Source: Tricholomella constricta (lineage: Eukaryota > Basidiomycota > Agaricomycetes > Agaricales > Lyophyllaceae). From it: a stretch of DNA of 64,000 bases. Made by a program: the position numbers and the translations under genes. Of the stretch, positions 1 to 11,560 are shown piece by piece. The DNA lies in the NCBI GenBank assembly GCA_013368375.1, contig JAACJP010000054.1, positions 124,001 to 188,000 on the forward strand. Reading direction: 5' to 3'. Each line of letters begins with the position of its first letter. Position 1 is the first letter of the stretch. The notes below the pieces were generated by a model. That model made no database searches, was not told where the DNA came from, and saw only the letters and a program-made list of their open reading frames with translations.

Positions 1-1030
1 GCCATCGCACCTGGGATCGGTCCTATCGTTGCAGTTCCGTAATCCTGGGATCTCCAGTTGTTGTCGTAAGGCTGGTGAAGCCCTGTGTAGGCGTAATCGT
101 TCCCTCCATTTAGACCACCACCGTCTGGGGCCATGGACATCGGCGGCGCAGTATGGGAGCCTGTATAGGGAATCCCTGCAACCGTCCATGCCTCCGACGT
201 CGGCCTCCTCCTCCGGCGCTTGCAAAACCAGATTCCGGCAGCGATAATCAACACAGCAAGCGCACCGAAGATGGTGCCAAGAACGATAGGAAGGACGTGA
301 GATGACGAGTCTTCTGGCGTGGTTGACGACGTCGTCGTGGCAGCATCGGACGTCGTGGTAGAGGAGGTGGACGTCGCACTAGACTGCGAACTGCTTGTCG
401 ATGACGGGCCCGGCGTGGGAGAACTCGGTGAACTGGATGTCGTTAGATCTTCCGGGTCAAGGGCAGTGTAGCTATTTCAAGAGATCAGCCTTGCTCCATA
501 AGTGAGATGATGAGATGACCAGTTACATCAGAGAATCGACGATGGCGAATGGCTGGCCTGCGCCTACGGAGATAACGAGCCTGTGCTGCGTGTTGGGCAG
601 TCCAGCTGCGCCCCATATCACATGGGATTGTACGGTCTCCGGGCCTTCTCCTACATTCGGTATACTGTGATCTACAAGATCGAGAAGGATGGGCGGCCCA
701 GAATCCAGCGAAACCGCAGTATTAACGGTGTAAGGCCATAATGGAGACATGAAGTATATGGCAACGCCTAATTAAAAGCAAGGGTCAGCTAAAAGGAGGA
801 GAGAAAGAGGAGATCATCGCACCAGTAAACGTAAACGTAGCCGTAGCCGACATATCCTGAGTGAGCATGTGAGCGCCTCCTACATTGAGGCTGCTCTGGC
901 TTGACAAAACCCAACTCGCGCGTGGGTTGTACACAATCGATGGATCCAGATCGTCAATAGTAACATTATGGCGGCAATGTACGAGCTTGAGCCAGAGAAT
1001 GCTCAGGAAGAGGACAAGGTGGAGGAACAT
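1..1030 (-). CDS. Secreted single-pass membrane protein, family member 1 (3' end cut by window edge)
   Basis: I do not know a function for this family. Read on the minus strand, exon 1 (1030-823) starts with a hydrophobic signal peptide (MFLHLVLFLSILWL) followed by HNVTIDDLDPSIVY. After a 55-nt intron (822-768), exon 2 (767-527) carries the conserved core PLWPYTVNTAVSLDSGPP and ends FAIVDSL. A second intron (526-472) leads to exon 3 (471 to beyond 1), with a Ser/Thr-rich stalk, a transmembrane helix (about VLPIVLGTIFGALAVLIIAA) and a KRRRRR stop-transfer patch. At least 50 residues of cytoplasmic tail follow before the window edge. The start is the first ATG before the signal peptide. The splice sites match those of the paralogues at 4.5 and 24.1 kb. 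Inferred: plasma-membrane or secretory glycoprotein with an extracellular beta-rich domain. Confidence 0.8.
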
Positions 1031-1039
1031 GTCCAAGCC

Positions 1040-1304
1040 TGGAGGCTGCTGTCGGGGCCTGGCTCATCGTGTCGCCGCCTGTTGGCTCGGCCATCACAAC
1101 AAAGCGAATAAGGCCTTTCCTTTACGTAACCGCCAAAACTCCCCATATCTGGAACTTTTCAGCATGCAAGACGGACCAGCGTGCAAATCAACGCATTGAA
1201 CAGACTTCTTGCATGCAGTGACGACTCGGAATGACAATGGATGTCTAAAGAAGCGGAACGCTAATAGTAAGCATTTAGATACCCGAGACAAAGCTTCGCA
1301 ACGT
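1040..1304. other. Upstream flank of membrane-protein gene 1, no gene seen
   Basis: Probable promoter and 5' flank of the gene that starts at 1030. No convincing ORF or RNA gene was seen. Confidence 0.4.
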
Positions 1305-1642
1305 CGTCTCTAACGAACCACCGGGTGCGAAGCCTTCCCTGTGAATCGAGGTAGTTCGACTTACGGGGAAGGCAAGCGGACAAGTTCGATATCCCGGTGA
1401 GACATCAGTAGCTTGGTTTGGCTCTCGACAGCTCGGTCACCTATCCTTCGAGAAATCGGGGTTTGTCAATCCTCACATCGCCTCTATCGAACCACCGGGT
1501 ACGACTGCCTGCCCCATGATTCGAGGTAGCTCGACTTGAAAGGCAAGCGGACAAGTTCGATATCCCGGTGAGACATCAGTAGCTTGGTTTGGCTCTCGAC
1601 AGCTTGGTCACCTATCCTTCGAGAACTCGGGGTTTGTCAATC
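1305..1642. repeat. Direct tandem repeat, two copies with 174-bp offset
   Basis: The stretch beginning GAACCACCGGGT at 1315 recurs at 1489. Both copies contain GGCAAGCGGACAAGTTCGAT and end GGGGTTTGTCAATC (near 1472 and 1642). The copies differ by scattered substitutions and small indels. No ORF spans them. Confidence 0.85.
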
Positions 1643-2862
1643 TTCTGACATAAGAGACGAAGGTCAAAGTCGACAAGCAATTGTCAGCATGCCGAAGGAA
1701 AGTCATCTTGATAACCGCCATTGACAGGATCCTTCAATCGTCGACTTCGGAGCCAGCCAGTTGCCGCTGAGCCCGTTCTGTGAGAAGCAAAAGGATATCT
1801 GAGCAATCACTCATCGTGGACCCTGGGCATTTGGTAAAAGTGATAGATGAGTCATGTAGGAGAACGTTGATTTTGACGCCTTGTTATGGGGAGCGCCGAA
1901 ATGGACCTGCTGTCCGAATGCTAGACACTAGATGGACGAAGAACGATATCAGCGGAGAATAATGGGGCTGGAAGAAGATATTCATACGATGAGAAAAGAA
2001 TAAATTTTCTAATGCAACTAACCTATAGATATATTCTCAATAGTATCCCTCTCAGATGTTACATCGGAACGACACTTTGCCCGTCAGAGCGCCCACTCAA
2101 GGGAGCTCGAAACTCGCACCGAACCAGTTAGTTTGTGTTGCGCACAGGCCCAGATTACAAAACCCTATGTATATAACCGGTCGCAGTTGGAGCTTTGAGG
2201 CGCGTAAGGGCACGACGGATCGTGTCAGCTCTAGCACAGTATAATAATCGATAGTGGCTCGTAAGGTGCAGCGCCTGATGGAGGAACGTCAGAGGGTAAC
2301 GTCATTTATAACCTCATAAATAGATAAGATTAAAGGGCAGTCGCGAGTAGAATAGTGCTCACATACCAGATTTCCGCGTGGACGGTTAAACGCCTTCATA
2401 GGATAAGGCCGACAAAGCCCATGGGGCTTTGTATGTGTGCACACAAACGACATCATGATACTAAAGAGACGAACCTTTCCGGGGCAGTAGCACGACTCCC
2501 TTCCACTCCAAGCTCTTCCCAAAGGCTAGGCATCATGAAGAATAAGTGGAACACACCTATGCGGCTACAAGTTACGCTGGTCCGATTTCGCCGCCAATGC
2601 ATATGCCATTCATCAGATGCCATGACGCCGGCGATTTCAGAAGTTTCAAAAAAATTGTATCCGGTGCGTAGGATATAACTGGCCAGTTTACCAGCGCCAC
2701 GAACTCCACCAGGTAGACGTGTTGTTTCAACTCAGGAGATGCAAGGCGCTCTTCAATCGCCGTGCGCAGTAAGTACGGTCGATGGTGGGAGTTTCAAGTT
2801 GATGCCATGAGAGTTAGCCGACGTGACGCCACGAGTGACTACGCGAAGTCGAACGCTTGGCA
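1643..2862. other. Unassigned stretch, no gene recognised
   Basis: Only short, overlapping, uncharacteristic ORFs occur, the longest about 107 codons on the plus strand near 2355-2678. There is no family signature, tRNA or clear repeat. Confidence 0.4.
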
Positions 2863-3540
2863 TGACCCACAAATACCGAACACCCTTCAACTGGTGACCC
2901 ATCCTTTCCTTAGGTGCAAATCGTTCGTCTCTCATCTACAAGTCACTTAGATTCGCGCGCAAAGGCTCATTAACTGAACCATGAGCGCTCATGGTTCAGT
3001 TCGCAACGTGTTTTTCTTTCCTTTCCACTGGCCCTGCACGGACTCTATCATATGTATTTCCGTGGTACACGACCAATACACGACCTCATCTCAAACTTGA
3101 GAGTCTGGAAAGCCTACTCTGCCTCGCGAATTGGGGTGGATCATTGTGAGCCGGCCAGCGTGGTGGTAAAGCAGACGATCCCGACCAACCTTGGCGGTTT
3201 TGCCACTCATGTAGTACACTCACAGATGGCAGGGTGAGCCTCAACATCTGGGTCCATGAACTCAGTCTCCCAAAATATCTACTGTTGTCATAACTCAAAC
3301 GCTCTCTCCAAAGCCCTTGAGAATTATCTCCCAGATGTTAGAACCGCCTTGCTACGAAAAATCTGGATTTGATGTAATCGTACGTTCTCCTCCCTACGAC
3401 AACCCTGTTTGTCGTTGTATGAATTCCTAAGACCCGCCCTTGGAACGTCCCCGGCCCTTGGATTATAGGCCGGGGCCAAGATAACTGGAGACGGAGACCT
3501 GACCGCCTCCCAGCTCTCAATCGAAAGCCTCCCTGGCCCC
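2863..3540. repeat. Dispersed repeat, copy A (about 0.6 kb)
   Basis: This segment aligns in the same orientation with 8426-8960. Shared blocks include AATACCGAACACCCTTCAAC, CCCTGCACGGACTC, AATTGGGGTGGATCA and GACCCGCCCTTGGAAC, in the same order with diverged sequence between. Neither copy has a clean ORF across the homology, so it may be a dead mobile element or a duplicated gene fragment. Confidence 0.7.
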
Positions 3541-4536
3541 AGCTCTTCTATGTGACCACGACATACCTCTCTGTACCCGCCAAGTGCTCACTGCGCTGAC
3601 TCAGTGACCGCCGAACGATCACCAATTCCAATTACTGCTACGGGGCAAAGCCTAGAAGGTAGCTGCGTGATCTACACTTCATTCTTTTTTTTCTGCCGGA
3701 TGGATCGTCTCGAGGCGATCAACGCCGAAAACCTTCAAGTAACGTTCCCTACATCCTCTCCATATCCGACAGCAGATGTAGCCCCCTTGCGTCGTCCTGT
3801 TGACGTAAATTTAGCCGGGTACGGGTACGATACGAGCGAATGGAAGAACGAACTTTGGAATCCTGTTACCATACTACCAAGTGTTCACAAGCTGTCGTCG
3901 CCTCAGAGTCACGGGCCGAAACTGCGTTTTACATTCCATCTTATCTTATTCGCTGGCAATTCGGAGAATGTTCACAAGTCGTCAGTATCTCGGGGGCCTC
4001 TGGGATGCCGGCAAGCATGCAACGGCTGGGGTTTTCGGTTGTTCTTTGGCGGCCCCTCCGAGCGTCTTCAGGAGCTCTGGGGGTTTTAGGCACGATGCGA
4101 TCTCATTCGACGGCAATCGACGAATTGTCCTCGTGAGGGGAGCGTCGGATGTCAGTTTCACGCGCAAAGTCCTTGGGCGCAAGTTCGCGACTGTCATTGG
4201 ACGTTCGTTCTGCAGCCGGAAAGGGACATGGACATCATTGGAGAGAGCACTGTGGAAAGGTACACCGTGGCAGCTCAATCATCTCAGAGGCTTGCATCGG
4301 GACTGGCTCGCGTTCACCCCCCACCTGCCTGACTATGCACTCGGTTCTGCACCATTGGATTGATCCCAGCGCAACCCTCACTGTGACAGCTGCCACGTAA
4401 TCGTAAATGGAGACTAAGTATGTGAACAAGCATACGTAGACTGTGCCCATCGATAATCGACATGAGGCAAGGGCGGGAAACGTCGACGGCTCATCAGACT
4501 TACTCGCCATCAGGCGGGACCCGGACCCCCCCATGT
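3541..4536. other. Unassigned stretch with open but unrecognised frames
   Basis: A plus-strand open frame at 3881-4363 (about 160 codons) and overlapping frames in other phases show no motif, signal peptide or family resemblance that I can name. The stretch lies immediately beyond the 3' end of the membrane-protein gene ending at 4537. I do not call a gene here. Confidence 0.35.
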
Positions 4537-5468
4537 TCAAGAGGCGTACGTTGTGGGGCGGGTGTATGGTGGGGGAGCGGGAGGCCCGGGATCGTAGTGG
4601 TCGTGACCTAGTCTTCCCCGGCGGCCCGTGAACCAGATGCCAAAGGCTGTGAGGAACAATACGAGGGCACTGAGTAGCGTGGAAAGCGATATCGCCAATT
4701 TTGATGTCGCTGAGAGCCCGGAGCTGGCGGGGGTATGGGAGGACGCCGGCGCGGGGCTCGGACTCTCGCGGGTCGTGGTTGAGCGTGAGTGTGGTGGCTG
4801 GGATGCTTTGGATGGCGATGTTGAGGCTGAGGACTGGCTCGTGATGGAGATGGATCGGGAGAAGGTTGGGACGTTTTTGGTAGAAGCAGCCGTAGATGGA
4901 ATTGTGGGATCATGGAGAGACGTGTAGCTGGTTGTTGGGATCAGTCACGAAATTGGATATGGAGGATGGAAACTCACGTCAAGGTGTCGACGACGGCGTA
5001 GGGCTGGCCATCACCCACGGATATTACGAGTTGGTGTTGTGTATTGGAGAGCCCAGATACACCCCAGATGACGTGCAAGTCAATCATCGCTTGACCGTCC
5101 TCGTCTTCTCTGGTCATTGTATCACGATTGACGAGGTCAAGAAGGACAGGTGGTCCGGAGTCCAAGGATACGAGAGCATTGACCATGTACGGAAGTGGGG
5201 AGGCAAAATACACCGCAACACCTGGTGCACTGATTTCAATCCCTTCTGAAGCACGATGTAAAGTCGACAACTCACCTCGGAACGTAAAGACTGCTGTTGC
5301 CGTTGCATCGTTGGTGAGCATATAACCACTGTAATAATTTCCTCGTAGAGACCAGCTACCCGCTGGACTGTACACGATCGCGGGGTCTAGGTGGTCTATG
5401 GTAACATTATGAAGAGCTTGTACGACGCTGAAGCAGCAGATGCTCAGCCAGAAGTGGCAAGCCAACAT
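4537..5468 (-). CDS. Secreted single-pass membrane protein, family member 2
   Basis: Three exons (5468-5276, 5221-4978, 4927-4537) give a 275-residue product. Order of parts: signal peptide MLACHFWLSICCFSVVQA, then HNVTIDHLDPAIVYSP, then GVAVYFASPLPYMVNALVSL and DSGPPVLLDLV in exon 2 ending VVDTL. Exon 3 holds a Ser/Thr/Pro-rich stalk, a transmembrane helix (about LAISLSTLLSALVLFLTAF), GRRGR and a short Pro/Tyr tail ending TTYAS. Intron 1 is 54 nt and has no in-frame stop, so the frame stays open if it is retained. An upstream in-frame ATG at 5612 would add 48 residues; I prefer 5468 because the signal peptide starts there. Function unknown. Its cytoplasmic tail is shorter than that of member 1. 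Confidence 0.82.
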
Positions 5469-6167
5469 ATCGACAGTGGGCTGTCCCAAGCCATGAGCGC
5501 TTAAAGTTGTAGGGCCCGAAGCGCCTCTTGATTCATTATCGCTGTCAGTGTCAGTGTCATCGCCAACGAGGCCAAGGGTCAGCGATGTGAACAACTTGAT
5601 GTGAAGGTACAAAGGTAGCCGCGTGCCGACGGCAACATCCAGCGCCCTTTAAATTTGGCGGACTGCCGCTATGCATCGAAATTGCCCCCACTCTGCCGAG
5701 TCATCCATCCGTCCACAGACTCACAGAGTCGACATGTTGTCAAGTTATGGAAGCTTAAGATGCGAATCTTTTCCATTTTTTACCTGCAGCTCACTCCATG
5801 ATGGCCCGTTACCGATGGTTTTCATTTTCAGAGTCTTGACTGCCTGATTCCAATCTTTTTTACAATCCATAACGCTTAGAACACTGGCCTTCAGCTTCAT
5901 GCTCCAAATGCGTTAAACCTTTTCAAAACGGTGCAATCACGGACCTTGAGGACGACTCTGGTTGGTCTGGCACCAAACGTGCCATGCTCTTTTCGCGCAC
6001 GACGTTGGCAATCTGTTGTGTGAATGGATCAGCTGCAGCTTGTTTGGTACTGTCATTGCAGCGCTATACATAGTTTGTTTACCTGCATGACCGCAGTCGT
6101 CCCTTCCAAACCGCTTTCACCGCTCCCGCTCCACCTTCTTGCACGGCCTCCGACATAACAATAATCG
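5469..6167. other. Intergenic region between divergent genes
   Basis: Separates the minus-strand membrane-protein gene from the plus-strand kinase gene, so it probably holds both promoters. Sequence from about 6083, including CATGACCGCAGTCGTC, is repeated near 23107, marking the left edge of a duplicated block. Confidence 0.45.
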
Positions 6168-7170
6168 ATGAACCGGATACGATGGGCTTTAGGTTTTCCT
6201 GACCCCAACCTCGATGCCAAACTGACGCCGATAGAGGCATACAACGCCCGCCTCAACAGGCAAATGAAAACGCGCTTTGGACCTACTATCCGCAGGTATG
6301 AAGACGAATTATGGGACCAATGTACCAGGTTATCGCCTGTCATTGAATGGGTTTGGAAAGGTGCGAAGGTCCATATACGTATTTATTGCTGCCGCTCGGC
6401 TGAGCTATCTTCTCCTTCACGCAGTTAGCTTAGGACGCTGGCTGTTCATCAAGACAACCACCCTGCTAGCCAAGGAGGAGATAATGGCAACCCGTTTCGT
6501 CGCATCTCACACTTCCATCCCAGTTCCGCGTGTGTGGATGTCTTTTCGGTGGCAGTGGACACACTATATCGTTATGAACAGAGTCGATGGGATACAGCTT
6601 TCCGACGTTTGGTTGACTCTTTCCGACGACAGCAAAGCCATCATCGCAGAACAAATCCGTGGATACTTCTCACAGCTCCACAACATACCTCCTCCTCCCG
6701 AGGTCGGGACTAGAATATGCTCTGTGGCAGGTGGTCCGATCGCTGACTTTCGCCTGCGATTCATTGACGGAGAGACTGGCCCTTTCCGCGATGAAGAGCA
6801 CATGAACATGCGATTGCGTCAATGTCTTTCCCTCAGTCAGTTTCCCGACGTCGTGAAGGCGGCCCATTCGCGGAAGCATCCACGAGTCTTCACGCACAAC
6901 GACCTGACGCCGCGAAATATCATGGTCGACCCGGTGACTGGCAAAATCACGGCACTTGTGGACTGGGGCTGCGCAGGGTGGTTCCCGACGCACTGGGAAT
7001 ACTGCAAAGCGATGAATTTCTGTAACGATATGACGGATGATGGAAAGGATTTTAGGAAATGGATTTCGAAGATGTTGCCAGTTTATGAACTGGAATCCGA
7101 GGCGGACAGAACGCTGATGGAGATGGGCCTCATGATGACTTTCGAATCGCTACTCGAGGATGCTACTTAA
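6168..7170 (+). CDS. Aminoglycoside-phosphotransferase/choline-kinase-fold protein
   Basis: Two exons, 6168-6360 and 6425-7170, joined across a 64-nt intron (GTGCGAAG...CACGCAG), give 312 residues, normal for a fungal APH-fold protein. Visible kinase-like parts: a candidate beta-3 lysine in RWLFIKTTTLL followed by KEEIMATRF (alpha-C glutamate), a hinge region HYIVMNRVDG, the catalytic Brenner box HNDLTPRNIM near residues 221-230 (catalytic Asp about 223, Asn about 228) and the metal-binding DWG near residue 244, followed by the typical CAGWFPTHWEY. The family phosphorylates small molecules or proteins. In fungi such genes are very numerous with mostly unknown substrates, so the substrate is not inferred. 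A 5' fragment of this gene is duplicated at 23099-23314. Confidence 0.85.
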
Positions 7171-8425
7171 CGGCGACAAGTGGTGCCGGTGAGCCGTGAC
7201 CCGCCAAACTCCCAACCTGGGCACCTCGACATCTGCCCTTTGCCTACATTTGATTCGTACCTGTAATCGTATTGCCCGCGATACTTACTGCTTAAAGGTG
7301 CTCCGAATATGAACGAATGTAATATGTGGGAAATGCTTTCCAACGCATCTAGTCCTAGCATTCATTCGCCCCGTACTCCGCGACCTGGCCCTGGAACTCG
7401 GCGGCGGATGCGTGCAGGGCAGCAAGGGTGTCGGAAGGCGCGTCAATAAATGTGAAATCTAGGACTCGTTCTCGAATTTGGGATGCTTGAGGCGTGAGAG
7501 GCGGCCCAGAGGTGACCTCTGGATTCTAAAGCTAACAATGTTCTTAGGATACTGTACCAGTCGTCTAGTTCTTCCTTCTACCCAGTCAACGGTTAGCATA
7601 TTCTTCTGCCTCTTGCTCGCTTACTCATTTGCATCGCTCCATAGATGACAGCGACAAGGAGGCACCGCTATCTCAAAAGAGGCACATCAAGAAGCAGAAA
7701 CGACGACTCAGGAAAGGAAGAGATCGACTCAAGGAACCATAGACCCTGAGGAGGGAAGTAAGCGATCGAGGAAAAGGCAGAAAGGACGCGCAGTGCGGGG
7801 CTCCCCTCATCCCAATGCAAGACAGCTGAACTGACCCATCCACCACCAGATCGCACTCGGACACACCACGTAGTACACGTACCCTCCCGTCTACGCCCTC
7901 GTTGTCTCGGGATGAATCTGCCAATGCGCCTTTGCGCCTCTGCCGTAGGCTATTAACCTTCAGAACTAACTGGTTGCGTTCGAATCGGGGCTCGAGGACC
8001 TTCTGAATCGGACTATCTACCAAGGAACGGGATGTCGGCAACGTTGATCCTGGAGAATTGACAAGGGGGACGGAAAGGGAAGGACGGAAGGGCTATGCTG
8101 GCTGGTGCTTTTCTTGGCAAAAGCAAGGAGGCAGGTTCAAAAGACGACGATGCGAACGAGAAGACGAAAGGCGTGAACGAAGGACAACACAAGGGCGCGC
8201 TGCAGTTGCAGAAAAGCCTGAAATGAGAAGCATTGCTAAAGAGGACCGACGCGTTGTAGAGCTCGAGAAACTGGGTTTCTCTTGACGAGGTACGTGATTG
8301 CTCCTCTTCTTCATTCGTGGATTCGTTCCTCAAATGTGATTCCCAGACGTCTTTTGTTCTCCTGACGCCCTCGTTGCTTCCTCTCATTGCCCCGTTCAAT
8401 GCGACCGAGTCTGCTCACGCGTCAA
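7171..8425. other. Unassigned stretch, no gene recognised
   Basis: Basic, low-complexity open frames occur on both strands (for example 8058-8285 plus, 8013-8399 minus), but none has a recognisable domain. The plus strand near 7645-7730 encodes a short Lys/Arg-rich run that could be a decayed exon. Confidence 0.35.
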
Positions 8426-8960
8426 ATACCGAACACCCTTCAACCTGTGACCCATCCTTTCCTTATGTGCAGATCATCAGCCTTTCATCTGTGCAAGCCA
8501 CCTAGACTCTCCCGGAGAGGCCCCTGGCTCAGTTGCACCCTGTCTTTTTTTGTTTTTGCTTTCCAACATGGCACTCGCGGAGCTGAAACCCTGCACGGAC
8601 TCCATCATATCTGGTCGACGACCCATCTCAACCTCGAGAATACAAAAAGCCTCCTTTGCCTGGCGGATTGGGGTGGATCAGGATCATTGTGGCGATTTTG
8701 CTACGCATATCATGTACACTCACAGGTGACGGCCGGGTGAGCCTCAAGGTCCCTGTCTGGGTCCCCGACTGTTGTCATATGTAACTCAAAGTGCTGTCTC
8801 CGAAGGCTTTTAGAATCTCGCTGAGGAGCGCCTTGCCACGAACTCCTAGAGGCTAGGACCCGCCCTTGGAACATCCCCAGCCCTTGGGTCTTCGGTCGGG
8901 CCCAAGGTGCACTGACCTTGTCGACCGCCTCCCATTGGCTATCAATCACAAGCTCATTCG
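8426..8960. repeat. Dispersed repeat, copy B
   Basis: Partner of the segment at 2863-3540, with the same order of conserved blocks (AATACCGAACACCCTTCAAC near 8427, CCCTGCACGGACTC near 8590, CCCGCCCTTGGAAC near 8860). The copies are clearly diverged and differ by indels, so the duplication is old. Confidence 0.7.
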
Positions 8961-9029
8961 TTGCCAACCGAACATCGTGGTGAGTGTTTCGACGTCTGAC
9001 TGATAGACAGTTTCTTTTGTTCTGCGCCT

Positions 9030-9385
9030 GTCCTAGTTTGAGCCCGAGTCGAGTATGTCCGCACGCGTCAACGATTCTAGTCCCTCCCTTTCCATTGACA
9101 GAGTCGTGATGCGAACTTGAAACCCTCACTCTCCGTTTTGCGACGACTCGGACTTGCGGTTGTTTTTCCTGATCTGCGCATCGTCTCTTGTGTCCCGTCT
9201 CCGGTCTCTGGTCCCTGGTCTTTCGTCTGTCCGAGTTTGAGCCCGAGTCGAGTCTGTCCGCACGCCTTAACAATGATTCCTTCCTTGCCAGAGTCGGCGC
9301 CTGGGCTGAGGCAGTGTTGCGGAAGGGAACCCTCACTCTCCGTTACGGGGCATGACTCGTACTTGTATTTGATTGCTCTCTGAGG
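9030..9385. repeat. Tandem repeat, two copies of about 200 bp
   Basis: GTTTGAGCCCGAGTCGAGT followed by GTCCGCACGC occurs near 9035 and again near 9234. The following AACCCTCACTCTCCGTT block recurs at 9121 and 9328. The two copies differ by substitutions and small indels. No gene is supported across the pair. Confidence 0.75.
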
Positions 9386-9454
9386 AACAAGGGACATGTC
9401 GTGGGGCAGGTTCTACGACCGTAATAACAACACTCTGCAGCATGTAGTTTCGCC

Positions 9455-10140
9455 GACCAGGGGGGCGATGTTGGACCTTTTGTATTCGAAGAAGAGAGAC
9501 TCGAAATGGCGCTCCTAGAACCGGACGAGGACATGGACGTGGATGTTGTGATGTCGTCATCTGGATCGAGAACCGTATAGCTGGCCATGGTTGTACCTCA
9601 ATTGTGTGTATAAACTTTATGCTGACTTGGAGAGGCTTACGTCAAGGCGTCGACAATGAAAGACAGGCCTCGCCCACCAAAATTACTAGGGTATGTTGCA
9701 TGTTTGTGAGCCCAGGAAAGCCCTTTATTACGCGGAGTTCCACGGTCGCTGCACCATCCCCGCCGCCTTGAGTCGGCGCATCGTGGTCGGTAAGATCAAG
9801 CAAGATATGTGGTCCTCAGTTCAAAGACGCGAGGGCAGTGACTGCGTAAGGCCAAAGCGGGGATGCATAGTAAACTGCGACACCTTGAATAGTAGTGTCA
9901 AGTAAATACCTTGAATGGTACTGAATGAATAAAGCTTCTCGACAACTTTCGAAGCTGAAGGTTTCCGTCGCAGTTGGATTTTCGGTCAGCATATGGCCAC
10001 CAGTTTCATCGTCCCCGGTGCGAGTCCAGCTGTCAAATGGGCTGTACGCTATCGATGGGTCACCATCGTCGACGGTGACGTTGTGAAGAGCTCGGACAAC
10101 CGTGAACCAGAAAATGGCGAGCCAGAGCGCTAGCTGGAAG
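9455..10140 (-). pseudogene. Dead copy of the secreted membrane-protein family (member 3)
   Basis: Closest relative is the intact gene at 24137-24992: the signal peptide core LWLAIFWFTVVRALHNVTVDD, the block SPFDSWTRTG, the exon-2 block ASPLWPYAVTALASL and the exon-3 start YTVLDPDDDIT all align. Several breaks are visible. The position of the start ATG in the intact copy (ACCATCATG) reads ACCATCATC here. A TGA replaces the Ser codon of the conserved LDSGPP motif near 9816. A small deletion shifts the frame in the VGEGQPF motif near 9660. Homology stops near 9455, before the transmembrane helix. The gene lies divergently from the intact gene at 10383. Confidence 0.85.
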
Positions 10141-10382
10141 GACGACGATGATGGTGTGGGCTTTCGCAAGCCTTGAGCCAAGACGGCAGAGCGCAATGGG
10201 CATAAACATAGTGGAAGGCCCGACTGAGGGCGGCCGGCGTTCGGCCCGGTCAGCAGACACAAGATTATGACATCATCACGTGTACCTAGGATGCACCCCA
10301 AAGCGCAACGACGAGAACACGTCTCCCTTTCCATTTAAATACCACCCAATCTGCTCCGAAATCATCCAAATCCCCTCCCACC
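10141..10382. promoter_or_regulatory. Divergent promoter region, duplicated at 23.9-24.1 kb
   Basis: This short interval separates the dead membrane-protein copy (minus) from the plus-strand gene at 10383. It has a TATA-like ATTTAAATACC near 10335 and a downstream block CACCCAATCTGCTCCGAAAT that reappears inverted near 23935-23965, together with CCGGCGTTCGG. The conserved spacing to the ATG at 10383 supports a promoter or 5'-UTR role. Confidence 0.55.
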
Positions 10383-10799
10383 ATGCTCTCCCAATTCACC
10401 CGCACAGCGCTCGCCCTCCAGTCCCGCCGCTCCGCCGCCGCCGCCGCCTTCCACACCACCCGCGCACTGGGCAACGCAGAGATAAAACACACGGCAGATT
10501 CGTACCAGAAGAACGTCGATCCCACGCCCCCGAGCGACTCGTCCATCTACAGAGTCGACCCTTCGTCGGAATGTGTGCAGAAACCGCATGAGGCGCCCTC
10601 GGGCGAGTGGAGCCGTGCAGGGACGCGTACGAGCGAGTACCAGAGCGTGAGCAAGACGGAGCCGTATACGCTTCCTGGAAAGGACAAGAGGTATGGTGGC
10701 AAAGAGACGTGGGCGAAGGAGAAGGGGCCAGAAACGAGCAACCGTGGAGATGGACCAGAAGGGAAAGAGAGCGGTGGAAGGAAGCCGGAGAGGCGATGA
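10383..10799 (+). CDS. Small probable mitochondrial protein, 138 aa, function unknown
   Basis: Single uninterrupted ORF. The N-terminus (MLSQFTRTALALQSRRSAAA) is rich in Arg, Ser and Ala with no acidic residue until about residue 33, and is followed by AFHTTRALGN: a typical mitochondrial targeting peptide. The rest is polar and charged with no predicted membrane segment, ending in a Lys/Glu/Gly-rich tail (GPEGKESGGRKPERR). I do not recognise a named family. The ATG follows a TATA-like element at a plausible distance. A degraded copy of the first 30 or so codons lies at 23818-23917 on the other strand, which indicates that the segment was duplicated. Confidence 0.7.
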   Translation: MLSQFTRTALALQSRRSAAAAAFHTTRALGNAEIKHTADSYQKNVDPTPPSDSSIYRVDPSSECVQKPHEAPSGEWSRAGTRTSEYQSVSKTEPYTLPGKDKRYGGKETWAKEKGPETSNRGDGPEGKESGGRKPERR

Positions 10800-11044
10800 T
10801 CGTGATCGTTCTGTTGTGTGGCAAGCTATCCATTCTTTTGTTTTTGTTGGGGTTGGGGTTTCTAACAGATGTTCAGATCGTTTGTATTATTGGCTGGTGT
10901 TTTTTTCTCGAACTGGTACGTGTGTAAAATCAATTAAAAATCAAAGTGCAATGTATATGTTCACCTTCTTTAAATGCCGCCTAGACCGTTGAGCGCTGTC
11001 ACTTAACATGTCCTCTGTACGGGGACGTCGCCTGCTTTAATTTC

Positions 11045-11300
11045 GCTGTTCGATAGCAGTGTCCTGGACGTGCCATCCAGGAGGCTGTTATGGAATGCAT
11101 GGTCGAACCTGACACACGGAATACGACTTCTTCAAATCTGATTTGGATACGGCATTTTTGTGTCCAGCATCTGCCCCGGCGCAATGCGCAGTCAGGACAT
11201 GATAAAATCGCCTCAGTACCCAGCCCTTCAGCCACTGAACACCTATTGGAAGTCAACCGCGTGTTCGATGGCATTTATAAGTCCCTCTGCCGTGATACCA
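11045..11300 (-). pseudogene. Fragment of the coiled-coil gene's C-terminal exon
   Basis: On the minus strand this stretch aligns with the last exon of the gene at 15443-18241: the residues around CVGFNHALYN there correspond to CVRFDHAFHN here, and TGCATGGTCGAACCTGACAC matches the equivalent DNA. An in-frame TGA falls in the region matching RNGTLRLDCL. It lies beyond the 3' end of the minus-strand paralogue, as if that paralogue's C-terminal domain had been separated from it. Confidence 0.6.
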
Positions 11301-11560
11301 GACTGCTGCGTGGGGCAAAACTCAAGTGCCCGGGTATGAAAGTCCTGTGATTTTTTCTGAAGATATTTAAAGGCCCTGTTCCTCCAACGATTAGGTGAGT
11401 GGATCTTTGTTGAGCTAGATCGAACGAAAGTAACTACTCAGATGATCGATGTAGCTGGAAAATGAGTTGGTGAGGTGGGTTACTCAGCGCTCGGCGGCCG
11501 TCGAGGCCTTACCGCCTAAACGTGAGTGTCCAGTTATGGCCTTGTGCATTGATGAATAGG

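Noticed and set aside
1305..1642. tRNA gene suggested by AGTTCGATATCC
   Set aside because: No cloverleaf could be folded by eye and the A-box-like word lies on the wrong side.
3881..4363. 160-codon plus-strand ORF as a gene
   Set aside because: Overlapped by other frames of similar length with no motif, and no intron or start context to favour it.
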